Shown one piece after another: positions 36,800 through 47,184 of a stretch of DNA of 64,000 nucleotides; the first letter of the stretch is position 1; each line of letters begins with the position of its first letter. The translations under genes and the position numbers were made by a program. Source of the DNA: Clavelina lepadiformis. Taxonomy: Eukaryota; Chordata; Ascidiacea; Aplousobranchia; Clavelinidae. The notes beneath the pieces were generated by a model that saw nothing but the letters and a program-made list of their open reading frames with translations, made no database searches and was not told where the DNA came from. The stretch lies in the NCBI RefSeq assembly GCF_947623445.1, contig NC_135243.1, positions 15,626,501 to 15,690,500 of the forward strand. The letters are read 5' to 3'.

Positions 36800-37087
36800 C
36801 AGTGGTTCTTAAACTGGGGGGCGTGTAAGATTCATAAGGGGGGCGCGAGAGATGACAAATGTGCATTATCTTGTACAATTTTCATTAAAGATGTGCATTA
36901 TCTTCTGCAAAGCCTCGAATTAAACGTTTGGTTTCCCAAAAACAACTACATCCGTCACATTATTGAAAGTTAATTGAAAATAAATCGTTGTTTTGTATAA
37001 TGCTTTTTTATTTTGCAATGAGGTGGGGCGCGGATCTTTTAGGTACCGTCAAGGGGGGGCGTGTGCCAAAAAGTTTAAGAACCCCTG
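36800..37087. mobile_element. hAT MITE, short derivative of the element at 41327
   Basis: 288 bp beginning cagtggttcttaaactgggg and ending aagtttaagaacccctg. The flanking 8 bp are ctctaaaa (36792-36799) and ctctagaa (37088-37095), one mismatch. Both ends match the 1162-bp element at 41327-42488, but the BED-finger region and nested insertions are absent: an internally deleted form. Confidence 0.85.
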
Positions 37088-39768
37088 CTCTAGAAGAAGG
37101 AAACACCAATTTTTTCTACATTTTTTTATTATAAAAGACTGTACCTTGTATACCACAAATGCTGGACAGGCTTGGGCCACAAGTCGCAGTGCATACCGAC
37201 TGCTTCCTTGCACACTGGAATTTTTATTTTGCAACCCCGAGATCTTGGCAAAAACTGCCATACTCTGCAATCCGGCACACAGAGTAACGGTCATGAAGAT
37301 CTTTTTTCTTCAGCAGCTAAATCCGAATAACTGTCTTCGCTACTTCTGTCTTCATCGCTATGTAACATTTTGGTAACGGCATAGTTGGTCGCAGTGTCAT
37401 GTTCTAAATGAGGCTTGACATTAACCACCACAGAGGTTACTATTCTCACACATTTTTTAAATTTCATTTTTGTTATTTTACCCGAATTTGGAACTGCTCA
37501 CCAGCTCCACTGAACATTACAAAAATAGCACCACTGGGTCTCGAACACAGAACATGGGTTGTCCCCAGCGCAGCGGCGCTACTGAGCCAACTTAGTAGGC
37601 TACTCACATACTTTTAGTGTATTTTTTTTCTGGAAAGCTTTTTCTGCATGTTTTCCGTGTTCAACAGTAATCATTTGATTTTGTGTTTGTAAAGCATTTC
37701 GATTTTCGAACGTGTTTACAAGGTATTTACGTTAAATAAGCCATTGTTGCACATATTCAGCCTTTTCTCTACAGAAAATTGTAATTTTATGTGATTTCTG
37801 TAATCATAAATGTTTTTTGCTAACGAGCTAAAGAGGCAGGGTCATAGCCAAAAGAGTGGATGCTGTTGTTGAACGGCAGCCTCCTATTTTCCAGTAGCGC
37901 CTTTACTATTGCTTGCTGCTGTTGGTTGCGCAACACTATACTGCTGTTTGCGATGTAATCAATTGTCGTTTAGTTTTTCAACAACGTAAGCAGCTGATGT
38001 GCTGTCAAATGAACAGTAAGCTGTCCATTTTTCAACAGTAACCAATAGCAGAGTTCTACTTGAGCCGCTGGGGCTAAAAGTGAGTGTGCGGAGGTGTGTC
38101 ACACCCTTCAAGCGTGAAAGGTGCGACATACTTTGCCAAAACGGAAGTAATGCCTATGATAAAAACGAACAGGGCAGGACATCATTCTATATTCGCCTTT
38201 TAAGGGAATTTAGGCGCACGTCACAAAGCATTTACTTGACGTCCAACTTATCATGTCTTATATTCGTATGCATGACCTGGACGTTTCACAACAATTGCTT
38301 TATTTGTAAATAATTATAATCTATCGGCGGGAATGAAGTTAATCTTTTTCCGCATAATAGATTCGGTTGTCTATACAAGAACTAGGCTATCTCTTCTCAT
38401 ACATTGCAGCTTTTTTCATTGCCTTTGTTTTTGTGTCTGGGCAATACAAAAACTTGACATAATGTGGCATTATTAGTTGTAACTGGCAAAATTGCTGATA
38501 TATTTAAAACGAAACCTTTACACAAGATTGGTTATGCCTTGAACATCGTTTAATAAACAAATGGATTAATCGTAGTGTTGATTGCGAAAATATACATGCT
38601 TTACAATAATTTTTTGAAAACTAGTGCTCAGCGTGGTTAATGTGTCCATCACTTTCTGTGAAAACAATAACAAATGTGCTGTGATCACTAGTACCTGGCG
38701 CCAACTTAATTCAATGTGAAATGCTATGTGCATGTGAAGCGTGGTTCGTTCTCTTCGCCTTTCTCTTTTCGAGCTTGTTTTTCTCTTTTAAATCCTTGGC
38801 GAGTGTATGAATTGAATGAATTCACTTTGAAACATTGACAAAAATAGTCTTGGCGCATGTGATTTGCATACTTATTACTGGGTATCTTTGTTTCAACCAA
38901 TATTATTTTGTTCAAAGCTGAATCTATTAGAATTAACATAAAAACAATCTTATTTTGTAGAAGCGATGATAACCTATTTTGTGTGGCGTGTGCTCATAGA
39001 GTTTTTAACAATTGTTATCCCCGGTGTTGGTATAGGAATGTGTCAACTATGTCGAGCGTAGTCCGATTGTCAACAATAGGCGTTCTAATTTGCATTAATA
39101 GCTTACTTTGGAGTGACTGGGTGGTCGTTCTAGTATTTTACGAAATAGTATTGACGCTTTGTACTAATTTTCCGCATAAAGAAGTACAACTTATAGTTGA
39201 AATTCGGCATATTGTGAAGTTTTCACTGAAGAATATACTTCATACCTTCGGTAAATGAAATCTAAACAGCTAGCTAAATTTACGATCTATAACGGTATTC
39301 ACATTAAGCACCTATGTCTTATGTTGTCAAAATCGGTGAAATACATTTGTAGCGGCCTAGGTGGCATTTTTAGTACCATTATATCATTCTTGGGAAAATG
39401 TTTGCCAGTTTACATTAAGTGTGGCATGGCCAAACTGTGATAGTAAAAGTTTCATCAACTGTATAATGTGTGCTTTTATCCTTATCAAAGTTCCTAGGAA
39501 AAACGTGCTGAAATGACAAATTACTTGTTGCATGCCACGAATGTGACATCGGATGTGAAACTTTTTCATCCCTAGGGGAATACGCACATTGCGCAATGTG
39601 ATAAAATTGTCTCTGTCAAATTTAAATCAAGGAGAATTTATTATCGAAGCTAGATAATGTTGTTTTGAATATAAAACTGTTAAAATTTGCTTCTATTTTC
39701 TATAACTGTCTTTGGGATTAGTGGTCATACCAGTTATTATCAGTATTTTCATGCTCGTTATAAGCCCT
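37088..39768. other. No protein gene seen; possible SINE fragment
   Basis: 2.7 kb without a supported coding exon. A tRNA-like patch is listed separately (37520-37600). About 50 bases from 39348 repeat sequence at 32227. Open frames at 38908-39258 and elsewhere have no recognisable features. Confidence 0.4.
37520..37600 (-). repeat. Possible tRNA-derived SINE head
   Basis: On the minus strand, ttggctcagtagc resembles a pol III A box and, about 40 bases later, tgttcgagacccagt resembles a B box with a 4-of-5 pair T stem. The acceptor stem does not close, so this is not a functional tRNA. A tRNA-derived SINE head is plausible; no second copy was found in the window. Confidence 0.3.
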
Positions 39769-40332
39769 TAACCCTATCTTAGACTATGTTGTGGTCGACC
39801 CTGCACACAGTCAACAACAAAATGTGGCATACAGTTGCACTTTTCCTGTAGAAACTTGAAATTTGGTGACTTTTATTAAAATAGGTTCAGTTATCATTCT
39901 ATGTTTGTTTTATAAAGTTTGATTTTTTAATTTTTGAAATATTGTCATATTTTCATGAGTTTGCTCTCTCTGCATTGAAGCATATCGTTTTTGTTTCGTC
40001 AATCACGCACTACTGTACTAACTCGACTAACTGGTCTCTTGTGTTCTCTTCTCGCAGTCAGCTGGTTTTGCGCACAGCGAGAGCGTGGCGTAACAAGAAA
40101 AACTTCTAGAAATGTATCACTTGTAGAAATACTTAACTTACACTCAATGCACTTTCTTTAGTTTTACAATTATGATGTTTCCAGGAAGCCAGATGTTTTT
40201 GCTACTAACCTGTAAAAATCCGATCAGTCTACAATGTATAGTTTTCGAGTAATTAAAGTTTAAAAATTTCTGTGCAATGTCGGCCACACATAGTTAAAAT
40301 AGTAACGTTGCACCCCCGGTTTCGATAGGGTT
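39769..40332. mobile_element. piggyBac-like MITE, copy 2
   Basis: It begins ttaaccctatc and ends gatagggttac: inverted CCCTATC termini at a TTAA target (one base diverged on the right), as in piggyBac elements. Sub-terminal sequences are also inverted repeats (actatgttgtggtcgac against the complement of gtcggccacacatagt). The body is collinear with copy 3 and serves as reference for the inversion in copy 1. Non-coding. Confidence 0.72.
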
Positions 40333-41318
40333 ACGTCTTCGTCACTTCTTCCCTGTGCTATTAACAACTAACTACTGATTTTTAATATCTTCATTTACTA
40401 ATAATAATTATAAACCAAAAAACGAGTTTGTGCAAATCAACTTCCCAGCGAAGCTTTGTTTTGTGATACATTCTCACCAGAACATTTCCTTTAGAGAACA
40501 GGTTGAAAAATAACATCAAGTTTTGCAAAAAATATAAGGCTAAGTGTTAGTTTTGTTTGATACAAAGCAGAGTAGTGCCCAATGCAGTTGCATTGGTGTA
40601 AGCTTGGCCCTGACTGGCAATAATCGCCATTATGATGGAGATTTCACAAAGCTGGTGCAAAATAAAGAGGATTTCTACAAAAAATCACTGATGTATGGAC
40701 GCAAGGGTTTTATTTACAAATAAATGTGGAAGTAGGAGCAAATTTTTATTTTGCCTAGTAGGGCACTGTTTCTGTTTGTCATTAACTAAGCGTTATTGCA
40801 AACATAACTCTAAAAAAAGTTAATGCGTCACCGCATGCCACTGGTCCAATCATATGGTTTGACATGGATTAGCCTGTAGCCATGTCACAATAGGGGCTAA
40901 AATTGCACTTCCACCAGCAAGCTGGGTTCGATGTACAAATCGCGGCACTACCCACCTCTGCATGTATGCTGGGTTAGTTAAAGTTTAGACGGCAGACAAG
41001 TGTTTTTGGAAAACTGGTCTGCCAGTTACCAAGTTTAGAAAAAGTGATTGAATGACTAGCTGGTGGTGCAATTGGGATTTTCTACTTCGGTAGTTGCTGA
41101 CCGGTGACGTCGACACCTATTTAACAGGCCACCACTTGCTGAAGTAGGAAAATACCAATCTAGCAAAGTGGTAATGAAACTGACTTTCACGTTTTCTTTG
41201 CCCAAGTGTTTTTTAAATAAATCGTTAATAGATATTCAAATCTTCCTTGATTGTCTTTTTCAACAATCACTGATGCTTTCATCGCTCAATTTGCATTGCG
41301 GCTGTTGAGTAGTTTAAT
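40333..41318. other. No gene seen
   Basis: About 1 kb of spacer with no recognisable exon, RNA or element ends. Confidence 0.4.
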
Positions 41319-41459
41319 GTTTAAACCAGTGGTTCTTAAACTGGGGGGCGTGTAACATTCGTAAGGGGGGCGCGAGAGATGACAAGCTGTCTATTATATG
41401 AGCTATGTCTAAACATGCTTTCTTGACTTTCACTATAGGTTCATTTTTACTAAAATTTT

Positions 41460-41994
41460 AAAGTGTGTCACGATGGCAATTGTATTTTTGAAATTTGGAT
41501 TCCGAAATACGTCAATTGTTACATCATAATATTTGGTGTTTCTCCACATTGAAGCGTATCGTTTTCGTTTACTCATTCATGCACTCCTAGCTCGACTAAC
41601 TGTTCTCTTGTCTTCTCTTTTTGCGGTGACCTGTTTTTTCTCACAACGGGGGGCGGCGTAACAAGAAAAACTTTTACAAATGTATCACTTGTAGAAATAC
41701 TTAATTTACATTAAATGCATTTTCTTTAGTTTTACAATTATGATGTATACAGGAAACCAGATGTTTTTGCTACTAACCTGTAAATATCCGATCAGTTTAC
41801 GACGTATAATTTTCGAGTCATTAACGATTGAAAATTTGTGTGCAGTGTCGGCCACACATAATAAAAATACTGGGATCACGTCAATTGACCGTGAACAAAT
41901 TCACCGGCGATAATTGTTCGCGGTCAATTTCCCACGGTTAATTGTCGTGGAACCAAAAATACTAATGTCACGCACCCGGTTTAAATAGGGTAAA
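41460..41994. mobile_element. piggyBac-like MITE, copy 3, nested in the hAT element
   Basis: Collinear with copy 2 from the tgaagcgtatcgttttcg segment to the terminal atagggtaaa (a mutated TTAA). The left boundary is not sharp; similarity to copy 2 fades before about 41560. Its right part is interrupted by the 92-bp insert at 41872-41963. Confidence 0.65.
41872..41963. mobile_element. Small palindromic insertion, 9-bp duplication
   Basis: Compared with the other piggyBac-like copies, 92 extra bases sit between two copies of aaaaatact (41863-41871 and 41955-41963). The insert is built of overlapping inverted repeats: cacgtcaattgaccgtg against cacggttaattgtcgtg, and ttgaccgtgaacaa against ttgttcgcggtcaa. 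Family unknown. Confidence 0.65.
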
Positions 41995-42090
41995 ACCAAC
42001 GTCAGCCAATATTAAAACCGTAAAATGAAGTAAAACTTAAATTTAGTATTGATTTAATAAACAGATATTTTAGTAATTAAACTAATTGTA

Positions 42091-42279
42091 TTGAGTGGAA
42101 AAAAGAGAAAGTATGACCAAAATTATCTGACGTATGGCTTTATAGATACCACAGTGAACAAAAAAGTCGTACCGCAATGCGCGATATGCTTAGAAAAGCT
42201 AAGCAACGACGTTTTGAGACCAAGTCGTTTGCAGCGTCATCTTCATGAATATAAAGACAAAACCCAGGAACAAACTTGA
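42091..42279 (+). pseudogene. BED zinc-finger fragment of a hAT (ZBED) transposase
   Basis: The frame LSGKKRKYDQNYLTYGF continues with a PQCAICLEKLSNDVLRPSRL segment and QRHLHEYKD. The C-x2-C and H-x-H ligands with KLSNDVLRPS between them match the N-terminal BED finger of ZBED5/FAM200-like hAT transposases. The expected initiator ATG is TTG (42091), and the frame stops after 62 codons where about 600 are normal. Confidence 0.75.
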
Positions 42280-42496
42280 CTGTGCAGCCGACCTAAGATG
42301 TGCATTATCTTCCACAAAGCCTCGAATTAATCGTTTGGTTTCCCAAAAACAACTACATCCTTCTCATTAATGAAAGTTAATTGAAAATAAATTGTTTTGT
42401 TTAATGCTTTTTTATTTTGCAATGAGGGGGCGCGAAATTTTTAGGTACCGTCAAGGGGGGCGTGTGCCAAAAAGTTTAAGAACCCCTGGTTTAAAC

Positions 42497-43349
42497 GTAA
42501 TCACTGACTCAATTTAAATAACCTGCCGCATTTAAAGCCATTGTACCTTAAACAGTTTCTGAGCCAACATGCAAGAACACTGCTCAGCTGTTTTTGTTTA
42601 GGGTTGGCTAGCCAACTGGCTATAGCATTAAGCCATATAGCCAGTCGGCTGGCTATCTTTGTGTTAGATGATTCAGTACAGCAATAAATTGACAGGTTTT
42701 AAATATGCTAGAAAATGAAAACAAACAAAATATTGAGGTAATTATGAAATTCCTATTTTTTTTCACACGAGTCAACACTAATCTACAGGAGCGCGGAAGC
42801 AACAAAACTAATTTGCGGAAGGAGTAAAGGTTTGGGGATAATTTTGTCATGAAAAGTGATCGTTGGGGTCAATAGGGATTAGAGTTAGATTAATTTTGTA
42901 TTGTGACTCATGCGCTTCAGTAGATTAATGTTGTTACTATCGTAGATTTATGTTGGCCTTCACACGCTTTCAAAACACATGGGGCTAGTGTCCCAGCCAA
43001 TTACTGAGAATATAGCGTTATGCGTTACCATTTTTTATTTAATAAATGTCCATGTTCGATTGCCGAATTCATAACATTGACTAACTAGAAGAAAGCCTCT
43101 GATTTTTTCACACACATGATGCCTCGTACACACTTGACACCGTCCTTTGCTACCATTCGTTGCAATAGTAATAAAATTGCATATAGTCAAACTGGGTATA
43201 ATGATCTGCTATAAGAACCGAAGGATTTTTGATTCAGTTCTTAAAGATTGGATATTCTAAATTGCCCATTCAGCAAGATAATATGAATGAACGGGAAGAA
43301 CTTTTCAGTTACTTGAAAGATTTCAATATTCTAACACCCTGAATCTATC
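42497..43349. other. No gene seen; short hairpin
   Basis: At 42603-42657 tggctagccaactggctata and tatagccagtcggctggcta form an imperfect hairpin. Nothing else is recognised. Confidence 0.4.
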
Positions 43350-43617
43350 TACCGTATTTTACGGACCATAAGGCGCACCCGGTTATAAGGCGCACTGTCA
43401 ATAAATTGCTTTGATTAGTTTTTTGTTCATACATAAGGCGCATCGGGCCATAAGCCGCACCCGATTCTAAGGAGTATGGGTTACCGTATAAAGCTCAGTA
43501 AAATACGTTGCACGCATTATGATCCATACATTAGGCGCACCGGCTTGTAACGCGCACGATCAATTTATGAGGAAAAAAAGGATTTAAATTGCGCCTAATG
43601 GTCCGTAACATACAGTA
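43350..43617. mobile_element. MITE with ACCGTATTTTACGGACC ends
   Basis: About 268 bp. The left end taccgtattttacggaccat and the reverse complement of the right end (tactgtatgttacggaccat) agree at 17 of 20 positions and continue into shared ataaggcgca-like sequence. Internal ataaggcgcac units are repeated. MITEs with this look are widespread in animals. TSD length could not be settled (TA possible). Confidence 0.72.
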
Positions 43618-43842
43618 CACCTCAATTACGCAGTGTATTGTGTTGGGAGGAATGTAGGCTTGTAACTAAAAATGCCAACTCTCCATATATATACTACGCT
43701 TGTTTTTGATGTATTTTGGTGAAAAGACTATCATTATAAGTATGGTGACTATATTTGATTATGCAACATTATAACCAAGTTTTATTGTTAAGGTTACATA
43801 TTTTTGCTTGTAAAGGGTAATCCTCAAAGTGAGCTGTTTAGA

Positions 43843-44565
43843 ATGGACACGTCATCATGGAGAATTCGTGCTGTTATGGAACCACGTGGTTTTATTCGAG
43901 TAATTGAAATTGTTCTTGCCATTGTTGCGTTTGCAACCACTGGTGGTTACCACAGTACAGCAGAATATGCTATTTCCTGTCCCAGTCAGACTATTCCAAA
44001 CTTAATTCCTGTTCCCATATCGTATCCTTTTCATTTAAATGGAAAAGATATAGCATTTGATAATTGTAGTGGGAATACCACCACAACACGAATGGAAGGA
44101 AATTTGTCACCCTCAGCTCAGTGGTTTATGTTTGTTGGTGTCACTGCTTTTTTATATTCCTTGGCAGCTGTCATTTTTTATGTTATGTTTGATGCAAAGG
44201 TGCGGCAGACTCACGAAAGAGCAGTTACCATCACTGATTTGGCTGTCACTGTTATCTATACATTTCTATGGCTTACAGCTGCATCTGCTTGGGCTTGGGG
44301 TCTAGGGGAAGTGAAGAAATGGACGAGCCAGAATCGTTTTTTTAGCAATAGTCCATTGGACTCCATTTGCAATCAAGAAGATACAACATGCAGCATCATA
44401 CGTAACCCTGATTTCACTCCGTTAAATGCTTCAGTTGCTTTTGCATTTCTCAACTTCTTCCTTTGGGGATGCAACTGCTGGTTTGTGTACAAGGAATCTC
44501 CATATCATCAGGAACCAGCAAAAGACAATGCAGGTGCACCTCCTCAGCCACCTAATAACATGTAA
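43843..44565 (+). CDS. Synaptophysin-family four-pass membrane protein
   Basis: Uninterrupted 240-codon frame from ATG 43843; the open frame extends 13 codons upstream without another ATG. Four hydrophobic segments (about 17-37, 93-115, 130-152, 195-217) give the MARVEL-type topology with both ends cytosolic. The EPRGFIRVIEIVLAIVAFAT start, the WLTAASAWAWGLGEVKKWT segment before loop 2 and the NASVAFAFLNFFLWGCNCWF last helix are family hallmarks. Luminal cysteines 46/75 and 176/183 match the two conserved disulfides, with glycosylation sequons at Asn78 and Asn195. Family members (synaptophysin, synaptoporin, SYPL) sit in synaptic and transport vesicles. The cytosolic tail is short and Pro/Asn-rich, unlike the YG-rich neuronal tail. 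Vertebrate genes have several introns; none interrupts this CDS. A short upstream exon is possible (tgtttag just before the ATG). Confidence 0.9.
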   Translation: MDTSSWRIRAVMEPRGFIRVIEIVLAIVAFATTGGYHSTAEYAISCPSQTIPNLIPVPISYPFHLNGKDIAFDNCSGNTTTTRMEGNLSPSAQWFMFVGVTAFLYSLAAVIFYVMFDAKVRQTHERAVTITDLAVTVIYTFLWLTAASAWAWGLGEVKKWTSQNRFFSNSPLDSICNQEDTTCSIIRNPDFTPLNASVAFAFLNFFLWGCNCWFVYKESPYHQEPAKDNAGAPPQPPNNM

Positions 44566-45545
44566 TGTTTGAAACATTGTTCAGTGCATCCTTAGAACTG
44601 TACAGCAATGGTTTAGTTATCTACGTATTGCTTTAATAGTGAAATGGTTTGTAACATGCAAGCATGCATCGAAATTACATTATTTGGTACTGAATTTTAT
44701 TTAAAAAATAATTTGACATAAATTAATCTTTGTGTTATCCTATGTCGGAAGCATGTCGAGTAGTTTCTCTAATTTCACTACGTGAAATGCCTAATTTTGA
44801 GGTCCTTTTCCTCTAGTCCACGTGCTCTGTGTAAACTAAGTGCAAACAACGGGAAGGGCATGGATTGCTTACACAGTGAATGTAGTGTATGACCACAAAT
44901 TAGAATACATACTCCTATTTGAATGCTGTTCCAAAAGTAAGGTTTTTTGAACATTGACATTATGTCCAAAATTGCACTAAAACAGTGAAAGGGGAAATTG
45001 CACACTATGAGCATATAGCATGTATGATGGTGATATATTGACATACTTCATATTTGTGGTATGATACTTTACTAAACTAAACCCCAAAATATACTTCAGA
45101 TTGCTGAACCAAAGTGAAATATTCTTATTTGTGTAGCGCAGTTAGTATCATGAAAGATTTATAACTATATGCTCAAATGTACTTTCGGTTGTATCAGTGG
45201 CATTTAATTGAGTGTTGTCTGATTGTGCAGTGGATATTGTAGTGATTTGACGTTTTTGAACTTTGTAATATATGTAATTGCTTTCTAACAAATCAGCAAT
45301 TATCCATTATAGCCCCAAATGTTAAAGTGAAATTCATTTGCATTAAAATCATTTGGTTTGCTTGTTATATATGTTTTAGCTTGTTATTTATTGTGTGAGT
45401 AATGCTCTAAGGAATATTAAAAGTTGCTGTAGGTTTGACAGTAAAAAGTGATTCTAAACTAGAATTACCTGTATTAAACTAATTGCAATGGTTTCATATT
45501 CGGTACTATTCCCATAGGTTTTGTGTAGATCTTTTAATAAAAGTA
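44566..45545 (+). other. Probable 3' untranslated region of the synaptophysin-family gene
   Basis: AT-rich and free of plausible exons. An AATAAA polyA signal lies at 45536-45541. No earlier AATAAA was noticed downstream of the stop codon. Confidence 0.5.
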
Positions 45546-46006
45546 CAAAACGTCCACACAATTTTGTAATGTTTTAAACCCCAAACCTCTCAACAACTGA
45601 GAATAGTTTAAAGTATGATGACAGCCATAGACGCCAACTAATGGGTTGACAAACCATTGCTACAGGCTAGAAATACTCTCGTTATAAGACAACAGAAAGC
45701 CTAGGTCAACCATCGGTTAAACTACTTTCTTTTGAGGATTACGCATTACAATGGCTGGCAAGCCATAAATCGTCTCCTTTGTTCCGATCAAGTGGATGAT
45801 GGTGCACTGTTTCATGGATCGAAAGAGACAATTTCAAAACAATACAAGGGAATCTTCGACTAGTTTAGTGAATGGTGCTTATTTTAAAACTTATATTTTA
45901 GCAAATACTGTTGCCTGAATAGTGCTTTTTCTAAGAAAAATATATGTAATAAACTTCGTCAATCTTTAGATGAAAAGTAACAGCAGCGTTAAAAAAGAAA
46001 TTTGAC
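45546..46006. other. No gene seen
   Basis: Spacer with no recognised exon or element. Confidence 0.4.
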
Positions 46007-47184
46007 ATGGAACTTCAGTGTTTAGTGTTTACTTCAATCAGAGTACAAAACTACTTCAGCAATAAGTCCCATATTCTGATAGCTTCGCTATCTACTGTCG
46101 TATATCAATTTACATGTCCATATAATAAGAGTAATATATACACACGTAAAACTTCTCAAAATTTTGGTACCAAGTTGTCTAACATACAAAAATCAGCGAT
46201 CAAAACACACATAGAAATATGAAAGGATGTGTAACCTCCAGGTATAGGTCCAGGTCTCAATATGAAATTGACGCTGCAACATGAGCATCAAAATGCATTT
46301 TTTACACAGCCATCTTGCTAATTTCCCGGAAAACCTTGGTGCGATGAGCAAGGAGTAAAATTCCACCAAGATCTGAAGGTGATGGAGGAAAGATATCAGG
46401 GAAGATAGGACTTACATATGCTGGCTGACTATTGCTGGAGTATTAAGCGAGACTGCCCACAGCTTAAGAATGCCAGGAAAAGCTACAAGAGTAAATTTTT
46501 GTCCTAAAACTTGCACTTTATTTGTCCTGCAGAAGCAATATCCGTTTTAAGGAACAGAATAGAGCTTCAAATGCTTATTTGAAAACCATTGAGTTACTTT
46601 CGGTTGCTTGTGGTTCTTAAAACGTTTTATACAATAAACACAGATGTCTTAAATGTTGTACTTTTTTGTGGGTTATGAGACAAAGTGAATTGTAAAAATT
46701 TATAAAATGGCACCCATTGCACGACCAACTGTGCCAGTACGACGTACCCTGGTTAAAAAAGCTTGGATTTGTAGGGGTATTTATTGATCAAAAATTTGAG
46801 ATTTCTTGACTTTTTCAGTAATTTTACAGACCATCCGACATTGGAACTTTGTTACATTTCGATTTTGTATGATGTTAACATATGTTTATCAAAATGCTGC
46901 TTACTCCCTTCTATGTTCACATAGTTTTAATTGCGTTCACCTATTATATCGTTTACTGTATCGTCTTGTCTGCAAACTCTAAATTTTGCGTACTTTTCTC
47001 TTGCAGCTACTTCCGTACGGAGTTGTTATAAACATTTACACAACTTTGATTTTTACATTTACGTTCGCTTATCACTCTGATGAAGGACAAATGTTTATGT
47101 CCGAAACATTTTATTTCTCGTACATTGTTAATTAAGTATTTTTTCTGCGCTAGTTGCTTTGCTTGCAACTTTATGGTATTTCAT
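46007..47184 (+). mobile_element. Penelope-like retroelement remnant, copy 2, interrupted
   Basis: 46060-46210 encodes LSTVVYQFTCPYNKSNIYTR followed by KTSQNFGTKLSN, a degenerate GIY-YIG block with the usual VVYxFxCP lead-in. The tail at 46930-47184 matches that of copy 1 (31381-31633), including ctattatatcgtttactg and caactttatgg. It contains CTGATGA (47077-47083), a GGAC/GTCC stem and GAAAC (47103-47107). Between the two parts lies a fragment of another element (46275-46507). Confidence 0.58.
46275..46507 (+). pseudogene. Broken copy of the transposon-associated gene found at 62799
   Basis: The frame from 46275 encodes CNMSIKMHFLHSHLANFPEN then LGAM, shifts at about 46342, and continues DEQGVKFHQDLKVMEERYQG, an in-frame TAG (46406-46408), DLHMLADYCWSIKRDCPQ and a basic tail to TAA 46505-46507. 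It aligns with the last 100 or so residues of the 62799-63842 product (MSVKLHFLHSHLEFFPPNL, DEHGERFHQD, MGDYCWFLQRE). One frameshift and one nonsense codon; 5' part absent. Confidence 0.8.

Larger units (their letters stand above)
41327..42488 (+). mobile_element. hAT element (ZBED type), degenerate, with nested insertions
   Basis: It begins cagtggttcttaaactgggg and ends aagtttaagaacccctg, flanked by a perfect TSD gtttaaac (41319-41326, 42489-42496). It retains the first exon-like piece of a ZBED/hAT transposase (42091-42279), then jumps to the 3' end, so the catalytic domain is deleted. A piggyBac-like MITE (about 41460-41994) is inserted in it, and that one carries a further 92-bp insertion. 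Confidence 0.88.

Noticed and set aside
37520..37600. tRNA gene on the minus strand
   Set aside because: A and B box-like strings are present but the acceptor stem does not pair; kept only as a possible SINE head.
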